Assembly (NCBI GenBank): GCA_001770235.1 | Contig: MEQN01000037.1 | Location: forward strand, 3,537 to 10,137 | Reading direction: 5' to 3' | Source of the DNA: Betaproteobacteria bacterium RBG_16_58_11 | GTDB lineage: Bacteria; Pseudomonadota; Gammaproteobacteria; Burkholderiales; Thiobacteraceae | Length of the DNA: 6,601 bases | In this document: in pieces, positions 1 through 5,355 of the stretch | Position numbering within the stretch: the first letter of the stretch is position 1 | Layout of the letters: each line of letters opens with the position of its first letter | Translations under genes and position numbers: made by a program | The notes under the pieces: generated by a model | The model's database searches: none | Told to the model about the DNA's origin: nothing | Seen by the model: only the letters and a program-made list of their open reading frames with translations

Positions 1-1165
1 GCACGAACAGCGCGAAGCCGATGATGACGATGCGGCTCCACGGCAGCACCACATTGCTCATCACCTGCACGCCGCCGGACATCCAGCTTGGATTCGCGAC
101 TTCCAGATTTTGCGGGCCGAAGATGACGCGCGCCGCTTGGATCAAAATCAGCGACAAACCCCAAGTCGCTAGCAGCGTCTCCAGGGGGCGGCCATAGAGC
201 CAGCGAATCACGGTGCGTTCCATGATGATGCCGACCAGGGCGGCGCTGAAAAAGGCGGCGGGAATCGCCGCCACCACATACCAATCGAGGGCGCCGGGAA
301 AATGGGTGCGGAACACGCCTTGCACGAGGTAGGTCGCATAAGCCCCGACCATCAGCAGCTCGCCGTGCGCCATATTGATCACGCCCATGACACCGTAGGT
401 GATGGCGAGGCCCAGCGCCGCCAGCAACAGCACGCTGCCCAAGCTCAGGCCGGAAAAAACCCGGCTGATATTTTCGCCAAGCCGCAACCGGCCTTCGAGC
501 GCGCTCAGCGATGCGCGGGCTTCGCGCCGCACTTCGCTATCCGCTTCGTTGGCGGGGTCGGTCATTGCGGCGAGCCGCAGCTTGAGATTCGGGTTATCGC
601 TCTCACCGAGCGTCTTCACCGCCGCCAGACGTTGCGCCGGATCGGGGTTCTTGAGCGCGATCAGGGCGCGCGCCAGCGCGATCATTTGCTTTACTTCGGA
701 ATCGGATTCTTGCGCCAAGGCGCGATCCAGAATAGGGATGAATATCGGGTCGGCGTTATCTTCCAATTCTTTGGCCGCCGCCAACCGCACGTCGCGGCTG
801 GGCACAAATAATTTTAATACCGCCAAGGTGGTCGCCAACTCGCCGCGCACGCGATTGTTGATGATCAACGCTTCGGTGGTTTCGGGCGCGGGGGATATCT
901 CCAGTCCGGTGGCGGCATCGAATGCGCGCGCGCCTTCCATTCGAATCAGTTTGTCACCGGAAATGAATAAGGCATCGTCGGCCAAGGCCTGCAATACGCG
1001 GGTTGCGTCGGCATCCGCCGTCAGGGCCAGTTGTTTGATGGCGATGATTTTTTCTTCAGCATCTTCGGCAGCGAGTTGTTTGACCAGCGCGGGCGCCAAT
1101 GCGGCGTGGACCGGCGAAGCAAAGACCACCGTCAGCCAGAGCAGGAAAAGTGTGCGCAGAATCAT
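1..1165 (-). CDS. urtB: Urea ABC transporter permease UrtB (3' end beyond window)
   Basis: Inner-membrane permease of the UrtABCDE urea importer. I translated 388 codons from the ATG at 1165 without a stop; the gene leaves the window at base 1. Residues 1-21 (MILRTLFLLWLTVVFASPVHA) form a signal peptide. Residues about 22-230 are a charged, helical, repeat-like extramembrane region, as is usual for UrtB and absent from LivH. The branched-chain-type permease domain starts near residue 235, with the hallmark NMAHGELLMVGAY from residue 264 and further membrane segments after it. It lies 67 bp downstream of urtA on the same strand, so an operon is likely. No convincing Shine-Dalgarno precedes the ATG (upstream bases CCCCCTATTCTCAAT), which suggests weak or coupled translation. 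The ATG is chosen because it gives a complete signal peptide, and no ATG, GTG or TTG lies in frame within the preceding 33 bases that I checked. The N-terminal region separates it from amino-acid LivH permeases, so the identification is firm. Confidence 0.95.
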   Translation of the reverse strand, partial: MILRTLFLLWLTVVFASPVHAALAPALVKQLAAEDAEEKIIAIKQLALTADADATRVLQALADDALFISGDKLIRMEGARAFDAATGLEISPAPETTEALIINNRVRGELATTLAVLKLFVPSRDVRLAAAKELEDNADPIFIPILDRALAQESDSEVKQMIALARALIALKNPDPAQRLAAVKTLGESDNPNLKLRLAAMTDPANEADSEVRREARASLSALEGRLRLGENISRVFSGLSLGSVLLLAALGLAITYGVMGVINMAHGELLMVGAYATYLVQGVFRTHFPGALDWYVVAAIPAAFFSAALVGIIMERTVIRWLYGRPLETLLATWGLSLILIQAARVIFGPQNLEVANPSWMSGGVQVMSNVVLPWSRIVIIGFALFV

Positions 1166-1194
1166 ATTGAGAATAGGGGGAATACGTGCAAGGC

Positions 1195-1224
1195 CACCCC
1201 GGCCAGCGGAAACCAGCCGGGGTG
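1195..1224 (-). repeat. urtA-urtB intercistronic hairpin
   Basis: A perfect 9-bp inverted repeat: CACCCCGGC at 1195-1203 and GCCGGGGTG at 1216-1224, with a 12-nt loop. It begins 8 bases after the urtA stop codon. No T-run follows on the transcribed (minus) strand, where the next bases are CCTTGCACGT, so it is not a typical intrinsic terminator. By analogy with other binding-protein operons it may protect the 3' end of urtA mRNA, or attenuate, so that the binding protein is made in excess of the permease. That role is inference. Confidence 0.6.
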
Positions 1225-1232
1225 AATCCGGA

Positions 1233-2498
1233 TTATTTGCTATCCGGCTCGCCTTTCTTCTTGTCGTTACCGGGGATGTAGGGGCTCCACGGCGCGGCTT
1301 TAACCGGGCCAGACGTCTTCCATACCACGTTGAATTGGCCGTCGGCGCGCACTTCGCCGATGAACACCGGTTTGTGCAGATGGTGGTTTTTCTCATCCAT
1401 CTTGACCGTCATGCCGGAGGGCGCTTTGAAGCTTTGCCCACCCATCGCGGCGATCACTTTATCCACGTCGGTGCTCTTGGCTTTTTCCACCGCCTGCTTC
1501 CACATATGGATGCCGACGTAAGTGGCTTCCATCGGATCGTTGGTGACGGCTTTATCGGCATTCGGCAGCTTGGCTTTCTTAGCCCAGTCTTTGTACATCT
1601 TGATGAACTTGTCGTTCTCTGGGTTTTTCAGCGACATGAAGTAGTTCCACGCGGCAAGATGACCAACCAGCGGTTTGGTGTCGACCCCGCGTAATTCTTC
1701 TTCGCCCACGGAGAAGGCGACCACCGGCACGTCGGTCGCTTTCAGGCCGGCGTTGCCCAGCTCTTTGTAGAAGGGCACGTTGGAGTCGCCGTTGATGGTG
1801 GAAATCACTGCCGTTTTGCCGCCCGCGGAGAACTTTTTAATGTTGGCGACGATGGTTTGATAATCGCTATGACCGAAGGGGGTGTACACCTCTTCGATGT
1901 CTTTCTCGGCCACCCCTTTGGACTTCAGGAAGGCGCGCAAAATTTTGTTGGTCGTGCGCGGGTAAACATAATCGGTGCCGAGCAGAAAGTAGCGCTTTGC
2001 GCCACCGCCCTCCTTGCTCATCAGATATTCCACCGCCGGAATCGCTTGCTGGTTCGGCGCGGCGCCGGTGTAGAACACATTTTTTTCCAGCTCTTCACCC
2101 TCGTACTGCACGGGGTAGAACAGCAGGCCATTCAATTCTTTAAACACCGGCAGCACCGATTTGCGCGAGACGGAAGTCCAGCAGCCGAACACCACCGCGA
2201 CTTTGTCTTGGCTTAACAACTGGCGCGATTTTTCAGCAAACAAAGGCCAATTCGAGGCTGGATCGACCACGACGGCTTCCAGCTTCTTGCCCATCACGCC
2301 GCCCTTGGCGTTGATGTCGGCAATGGTCATGAGCGCGGTTTCTTTCAGTGCGGTTTCGGAAATAGCCATGGTGCCGGACAAGGAATGCAAAATACCGACT
2401 TTGATCGTGTCCGCAGCGAGCGCGGACATGGACATGAGACCCGCTGCCGCGAGCGATAAGGACAGGATGCTGGCTTTAACAAAAAGACGACGTTGCAT
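1233..2498 (-). CDS. urtA: Urea ABC transporter substrate-binding protein UrtA
   Basis: Periplasmic urea-binding protein that delivers urea to the UrtBC permease. It has 421 residues from the ATG at 2498, a usual UrtA length. A signal peptide covers residues 1-28, with cleavage expected after SALA. Its start, MQRRLFVKA, holds a twin-arginine-like RRLFVK motif, so Tat export is possible. The mature chain begins ADTIKVGILHSLSGTMAIS, typical of the type I periplasmic-binding fold, and continues with UrtA-type stretches GCWTSVSRKSVLPVF, YPVQYEGEE, FGHSDYQTIVANIKKF and NDPMEATYVGIHMW, ending in a lysine-rich tail. A TTG two codons upstream (2504) could also open the frame, but GGGGGAG sits 7 nt before the ATG, so ATG is preferred. 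The gene follows a sigma-54 promoter with NtrC-like sites and precedes urtB. Branched-chain amino-acid or amide binding proteins are the alternative, but the motifs and the adjacent urtB make UrtA very likely. Confidence 0.96.
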   Translation of the reverse strand: MQRRLFVKASILSLSLAAAGLMSMSALAADTIKVGILHSLSGTMAISETALKETALMTIADINAKGGVMGKKLEAVVVDPASNWPLFAEKSRQLLSQDKVAVVFGCWTSVSRKSVLPVFKELNGLLFYPVQYEGEELEKNVFYTGAAPNQQAIPAVEYLMSKEGGGAKRYFLLGTDYVYPRTTNKILRAFLKSKGVAEKDIEEVYTPFGHSDYQTIVANIKKFSAGGKTAVISTINGDSNVPFYKELGNAGLKATDVPVVAFSVGEEELRGVDTKPLVGHLAAWNYFMSLKNPENDKFIKMYKDWAKKAKLPNADKAVTNDPMEATYVGIHMWKQAVEKAKSTDVDKVIAAMGGQSFKAPSGMTVKMDEKNHHLHKPVFIGEVRADGQFNVVWKTSGPVKAAPWSPYIPGNDKKKGEPDSK

Positions 2499-2505
2499 GA
2501 TCAAA

Positions 2506-2512
2506 CTCCCCC
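2506..2512 (-). promoter_or_regulatory. urtA ribosome binding site
   Basis: The minus strand reads GGGGGAG, then TTTGATC, then ATG. The 7-nt spacing fits the ATG at 2498 and is too short for the in-frame TTG at 2504, so this site decides the urtA start. Confidence 0.75.
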
Positions 2513-2559
2513 GTTATTGAATGGCGATATGAAGAAAACAAACTACAACCAGAGCAATA

Positions 2560-2575
2560 GCGAGGAGTGTGCCAA
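2560..2575 (-). promoter_or_regulatory. Sigma-54 (-24/-12) promoter of urtA
   Basis: The minus strand reads TTGGCACACTCCTCGC. The -24 block TTGGCAC is perfect, and the -12 block is TCGC against the usual TTGC. The diagnostic GG-N10-GC spacing is exact (GG at 2573-2572, GC at 2561-2560). Transcription would start near 2547-2549, giving a leader of about 50 nt before the urtA ATG. NtrC/RpoN control of urt genes under nitrogen limitation is known in proteobacteria, so site and target agree. One mismatch lies in the -12 core. Confidence 0.75.
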
Positions 2576-2604
2576 CGCACGGACAAGGCGCTGGCGCGGC
2601 GCGC

Positions 2605-2617
2605 AAACACATTGATT
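2605..2617 (-). promoter_or_regulatory. IHF-like binding site
   Basis: The minus strand reads AATCAATGTGTTT, matching the IHF core WATCAANNNNTTR at all but the last position. It is in an AT-rich patch about 60 bp upstream of the predicted urtA start, between the NtrC-like sites and the sigma-54 promoter. That is where IHF bends DNA in many NtrC-activated promoters. The consensus is loose, so placement is the stronger argument. Confidence 0.5.
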
Positions 2618-2683
2618 TACAATGAAATTCGATAGAACTGTTGATGGAAATAAACGCAGCCGAGCCAGTGCTTTAAACCTGGA

Positions 2684-2700
2684 CGCGCCAAGATAGTGCG
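2684..2700 (-). promoter_or_regulatory. NtrC-like enhancer site 1
   Basis: The minus strand reads CGCACTATCTTGGCGCG, against the enterobacterial NtrC consensus TGCACYANNNTGGTGCA. The left half GCACTA is complete, the right half TGGCGC has one inner mismatch, and both outermost bases differ. Its centre (2692) lies about 144 bp upstream of the predicted urtA start, a normal enhancer distance. It pairs with site 2. Confidence 0.6.
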
Positions 2701-2709
2701 CGGAAGATA

Positions 2710-2814
2710 CTAACGCACTATAAAGGGGCGGATATCCTTGCGGTAGGTCAGCTCTTGCGCGCTTGCGGGCAAATTCAGCGCCACTAGCAAAAAAAAGGAA
2801 AGGGTTGTTTTCAT
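2710..2814 (-). CDS. 34-residue secreted peptide ORF, or 5' remnant of a cytochrome-c-like gene
   Basis: A short frame from the ATG at 2814 to a TAG at 2710-2712. GGAGA lies 4 nt before the ATG, a credible Shine-Dalgarno. Residues 1-19 (MKTTLSFFLLVALNLPASA) read as a signal peptide with an ASA cleavage site. The remainder, QELTYRKDIRPFIVR, resembles the start of secreted c-type-cytochrome-like proteins, where a YxKDIRPI-type stretch comes shortly before the CxxCH haem site. Here the frame stops before any CxxCH, and I see none in the other minus-strand frames down to urtA. It starts 24 bp after yedI and could be cotranscribed with it. Most likely it is a truncated remnant; a real small peptide, or a chance ORF, remains possible. 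No function is assigned. Confidence 0.35.
   Translation of the reverse strand: MKTTLSFFLLVALNLPASAQELTYRKDIRPFIVR
2714..2730 (+). promoter_or_regulatory. NtrC-like enhancer site 2
   Basis: The plus strand reads CGCACTATAAAGGGGCG. Its strong half is GCACTA and its weaker half is GGGGC against TGGTGC. The centre (2722) is 30 bp from site 1, close to three helical turns, as in well-studied paired NtrC enhancers. The strong halves of the two sites face each other, which creates the 8-bp inverted repeat ATAGTGCG (2693-2700) / CGCACTAT (2714-2721). It is weaker than site 1 and overlaps the end of the 34-codon ORF. Confidence 0.5.
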
Positions 2815-2838
2815 GCGGTCTCCGTAAGATGAAAGGAA

Positions 2839-3783
2839 CTAGGCGCTTTGATTTTTGATTCCACGCCATGCGCGCGCCGCGACGGTCACGCCGGCCAGTA
2901 CCGCCGCGCCAGCCACCATGCCTGCCAGCGCATCCAGCAAAGCCGTGGCCAGCATTTGCAGCACAGCGCCGATACCGGGAATGGCGCTCGCGCTGCTTGC
3001 CAGATGAAGAATCAGTTCATGCGCACCGGGCAGGCCATGAGTCAAAATGCCCCCGCCCACCAAAAACATCGCAGCGGTGCCGACGATGGAGAGGCTTTTC
3101 ATCAAGCCCGGGGCTGCCCCCACAATCGCTCTGCCGATACCGCGCAGAAATCTACCGTTCTTCTGGCTGAGATAAAGCCCCGCGTCATCCAGCTTGACGA
3201 TGCCGGCCACCAAGCCGTAAACGCCGATGGTCATCATCAGCGCGATGCCCGTCAACACCGCGACTTGCGTCCCGAAGCCTGCCGTGGCGACCGTGCCCAA
3301 TGTGATGACGATAATCTCAGCGGACAAAATAAAATCGGTGCGCACGGCGCCCTGGATTTTAGCTTTCTCAAACGCGACCATATCCACAGCAGGGTTCGCC
3401 AGCGCTTCCACCAAATGAAGGTGATGCGCTTTATCTTCATCCTTGCTGTGCAGGAATTTGTGCGCCAATTTCTCCACCCCCTCATAGCAAAGATATGCGC
3501 CGCCCAGCATCAAGAGCGGGATCACCGCCCAAGGCGCAAAAGCGCTGATCGCCAAGGCCGAGGGCACCAAAATCAGTTTGTTTCTTAAGGAGCCTTTAGC
3601 CACCGCCCACACCACGGGCAATTCGCGGTCGGCCTGGATGCCCGCCACTTGTTGCGCGTTGAGCGCGAGGTCATCGCCCAACACCCCCGCGGTTTTTTTG
3701 GCGGCGACTTTGGTCATCAGCGCCACATCGTCCAGCACGGTGGCGATGTCGTCGATGAGCAGTAATAGGCTGGTGCCGGCCAT
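2839..3783 (-). CDS. yedI: YedI/DUF808 family inner-membrane protein
   Basis: A 314-residue polytopic membrane protein, close to the roughly 305 residues of E. coli YedI. The N-terminus MAGTSLLLLIDDIATVLDDV and the following MTKVAAKKTAGVLGDDLALN are typical of DUF808. Next come RELPVVWAVAKGSLRNK and a hydrophobic pair near residues 75-100. A soluble charged stretch follows (HKFLHSKDEDKAHHLH and neighbours, about 108-150). Several glycine- and alanine-rich membrane segments fill residues 150-300, including FLVGGGILTHGLPG. The ATG at 3783 is supported by AGGGA 8 nt upstream. The molecular role of the family is not established. It is divergent from phr and lies upstream of the urt control region; no functional link to either is evident. 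The family call is confident; gene_symbol is by similarity only. Confidence 0.88.
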   Translation of the reverse strand: MAGTSLLLLIDDIATVLDDVALMTKVAAKKTAGVLGDDLALNAQQVAGIQADRELPVVWAVAKGSLRNKLILVPSALAISAFAPWAVIPLLMLGGAYLCYEGVEKLAHKFLHSKDEDKAHHLHLVEALANPAVDMVAFEKAKIQGAVRTDFILSAEIIVITLGTVATAGFGTQVAVLTGIALMMTIGVYGLVAGIVKLDDAGLYLSQKNGRFLRGIGRAIVGAAPGLMKSLSIVGTAAMFLVGGGILTHGLPGAHELILHLASSASAIPGIGAVLQMLATALLDALAGMVAGAAVLAGVTVAARAWRGIKNQSA

Positions 3784-3836
3784 GGATATTTTCCCTACCT
3801 GAAAACCGTAATTGATTTTTCCAGGATAATACCCGA
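3784..3836. promoter_or_regulatory. Divergent yedI-phr intergenic region
   Basis: These 53 bp must carry the 5' signals of both genes unless the promoters overlap the coding regions. GGATAATA at 3824-3831 offers a -10-like GATAAT for phr and, on the other strand, TATTAT for yedI. Neither has a good -35 partner at 16-18 bp. For phr the hexamer ends only 6 bases before the ATG, so use of this -10 would give an almost leaderless mRNA. AGGA at 3823-3826, 10 nt before the phr ATG, is an alternative reading as a weak Shine-Dalgarno. Confidence 0.3.
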
Positions 3837-5282
3837 ATGAATCCTCCTCACTCCATCTCGCTGGTCTGGTTTCGCCGCGACCTGCGTTGCTTTGATCACG
3901 CCGCCTTGTCGCAAGCCTTACGCAACAGCGCGCGCGTGTTCTGCGTGTTTGTATTCGATACCGATATCCTCGACCCGCTGGCGGATAAAGCCGATCGCCG
4001 CGTGGATTTCATTTGGCGCTCGGTCAAAGAATTGGACCAGGCTTTAACCACGATGGGGGGCGGCTTGATCGTGCGCCACGGCCCGGCGCGCGAGGTGATT
4101 CCGCAGTTGGTGCAGGAATTAAAAGCGACGGCGGTGTTTGCCAATCGCGATTACGAACCGGCGGCGGTGATGCGCGATGCGGCCGTCGCCAAAACGCTGA
4201 AGCGGATCGGAATCGAGTTCAATGCGTTCAAGGATCAGGTGATCTTTGAGCGCGATGAAGTCATGAAAGGCGTTGGCCGGCCCTACAGTGTTTTCACGCC
4301 GTATAAAAATGCGTGGTTAAAGCGCGTGACGGGCGCCGATTTGGTGCCGCATCCGGTAGCGGAATTTACCCACGCGTTTGCACGGCCCGAGCCAGCCGCG
4401 TTGCCGACGCTGGCCGAGTTGGGATTTCAGGCGACGGATCTGATTCAACTCGGGGTCAAGCCCGGCATGTCGGGCGCGCAAACGGCGTGGGATGCATTTC
4501 AAGCCACCCTCGCGCATTACGATGAAGTGCGCGATAGCCCGGCGCTGGATGCCACCTCGCATTTAGGCGTGCATTTGCGCTTCGGCACGATGTCGATCCG
4601 CGAGCTGGCGCGCACTGCCCACTATGCCACGGGCAAGGGCGCGCAAGCTTGGCTGTCGGAATTGATCTGGCGCGAATTTTTTCAGATGATTCTGTACCAT
4701 CATCCGCGCGTGATGACCCAAGCCTTTCGCACGGAATATGACGCGGTGGCGTGGGAAACGAATCCTGAACGCTTCGAGGCGTGGTGCATGGGACGCACCG
4801 GCTACCCGATTGTGGATGCGGCGATGCGCCAGTTGAATCAAACCGGCTTCATGCACAACCGGCTGCGCATGATCGCGGCCTCGTTTCTGACCAAGGATTT
4901 GCATTTGCATTGGCTGCAAGGCGAACGCTATTTTGCGCAGAAACTGCTCGACTATGATCTCGCCTCAAACAACGGCAATTGGCAATGGGCAGCTTCTACC
5001 GGCTGCGATGCGCAACCCTATTTCCGCATCTTCAACCCGGTGACCCAATCCGGGAAATTCGACCCGCAGGGCGTGTTCATCAAGCGCTACGTGCCCGAGT
5101 TGGCAGCGGTCGAGGCGCGGGAGATTCACGCACCGTGGCAGATCAGCCCGATTGAACAGCAGATTTATGGCGTGATCATCGGCCGCGATTATCCCGCGCC
5201 GATTGTGGATCACGAGGCGGCGCGGGTGAAGGCGCTGGCGCTGTTTAAGGGTATTAAAGAGGTCGATGCATTGACGGAATGA
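3837..5282 (+). CDS. phr: Deoxyribodipyrimidine photolyase (class I CPD type)
   Basis: A light-driven flavoenzyme that splits cyclobutane pyrimidine dimers in DNA. It has 481 residues, slightly above the roughly 470 of E. coli PhrB. The N-terminal antenna-binding alpha/beta domain (about 1-135) opens with LVWFRRDLR (9-17) and contains NRDYE (103-107). The FAD domain includes HLGVHLRFGTMSIREL, ELIWREFF (275-282), the GYPIVDAAMRQL helix, MHNRLRM (339-345) and SNNGNWQWAASTG. The electron-transfer tryptophans fall at W306, W359 and W382, the same numbers as in E. coli as I recall them. N341, R342 and N378 are also kept, and W278 matches the substrate-stacking W277. N378 favours a photolyase over a plant-type cryptochrome, which has Asp there. 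The antenna pigment (MTHF, 8-HDF or other) cannot be read from the sequence. The ATG at 3837 directly precedes the family start. Divergent from yedI, convergent with amtB. Confidence 0.96.
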   Translation: MNPPHSISLVWFRRDLRCFDHAALSQALRNSARVFCVFVFDTDILDPLADKADRRVDFIWRSVKELDQALTTMGGGLIVRHGPAREVIPQLVQELKATAVFANRDYEPAAVMRDAAVAKTLKRIGIEFNAFKDQVIFERDEVMKGVGRPYSVFTPYKNAWLKRVTGADLVPHPVAEFTHAFARPEPAALPTLAELGFQATDLIQLGVKPGMSGAQTAWDAFQATLAHYDEVRDSPALDATSHLGVHLRFGTMSIRELARTAHYATGKGAQAWLSELIWREFFQMILYHHPRVMTQAFRTEYDAVAWETNPERFEAWCMGRTGYPIVDAAMRQLNQTGFMHNRLRMIAASFLTKDLHLHWLQGERYFAQKLLDYDLASNNGNWQWAASTGCDAQPYFRIFNPVTQSGKFDPQGVFIKRYVPELAAVEAREIHAPWQISPIEQQIYGVIIGRDYPAPIVDHEAARVKALALFKGIKEVDALTE

Positions 5283-5289
5283 CCCCATC

Positions 5290-5318
5290 AAAAAAAAGGG
5301 GCGCTTGCGCGCCCCTTT
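5290..5318 (-). terminator. Intrinsic terminator, mainly for amtB
   Basis: A 10-bp perfect stem, AAAGGGGCGC (5295-5304) and GCGCCCCTTT (5309-5318), with a 4-nt loop. On the minus strand the stem runs into eight T (complement of A at 5290-5297), a classic rho-independent terminator for amtB. On the plus strand only three T follow the G/C core, so it is a weaker stop for phr, whose stop codon is at 5280-5282. Confidence 0.85.
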
Positions 5319-5341
5319 AAAATTCCCCAATGATTGGGGAA
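5319..5341 (-). terminator. Second hairpin, amtB-proximal terminator
   Basis: An 8-bp perfect stem, TTCCCCAA (5323-5330) and TTGGGGAA (5334-5341), with a 3-nt loop. On the minus strand it is followed by TTTT (5322-5319) and sits 14 nt after the amtB stop, just ahead of the stronger hairpin. The U-run is short, so it may be an auxiliary terminator or an mRNA-stabilising stem. On the plus strand AAGAG follows, so it is not a phr terminator by itself. Confidence 0.5.
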
Positions 5342-5355
5342 AAGAGAACTACTCG

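Larger units (their letters stand above)
2499..2838. other. urtA upstream region between urtA and yedI
   Basis: A 340-base gap without a large gene. From the urtA side it holds a Shine-Dalgarno, a -24/-12 promoter, a GC-rich stretch (2588-2604), an AT-rich IHF-like segment (2605-2640), two NtrC-like sites and a 34-codon ORF. A 108-codon minus-strand frame over 2543-2869 is not taken as a gene: it runs across the promoter, overlaps the yedI end, has no plausible Shine-Dalgarno and no recognisable protein features. Confidence 0.7.

Noticed and set aside
399..1694. A 431-codon plus-strand open frame
   Set aside because: It is antisense to both urtB and urtA, whose minus-strand products are clearly recognisable; its serine/arginine-rich composition is typical of a shadow frame in GC-rich DNA.
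2576..2592. A third NtrC-like sequence CGCACGGACAAGGCGCT next to the -24 element
   Set aside because: Only GCAC and GGCGC fit; the inner YA and TGG positions are poor, and the position abutting the promoter would not suit an enhancer. At most a low-affinity site.
2693..2721. Inverted repeat ATAGTGCG / CGCACTAT considered as a terminator for yedI or the small ORF
   Set aside because: No T-run follows on either strand, and the repeat is better explained by facing half-sites of two NtrC-like 17-mers.
2543..2869. A 108-codon minus-strand open frame between urtA and yedI
   Set aside because: It overlaps the yedI end and runs through the sigma-54 promoter, has no Shine-Dalgarno at its start, and its translation has no recognisable domain, signal or membrane pattern.
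2848..3588. A 246-codon plus-strand open frame
   Set aside because: It is antisense to yedI, rich in His, Gln and Arg, with no domain pattern; yedI on the other strand has clear family motifs and a Shine-Dalgarno.
3812..3817. TTGATT as a -35 box for phr
   Set aside because: Only 7 bp separate it from the GATAAT hexamer, and a properly spaced -10 would fall inside the phr coding sequence without a match.
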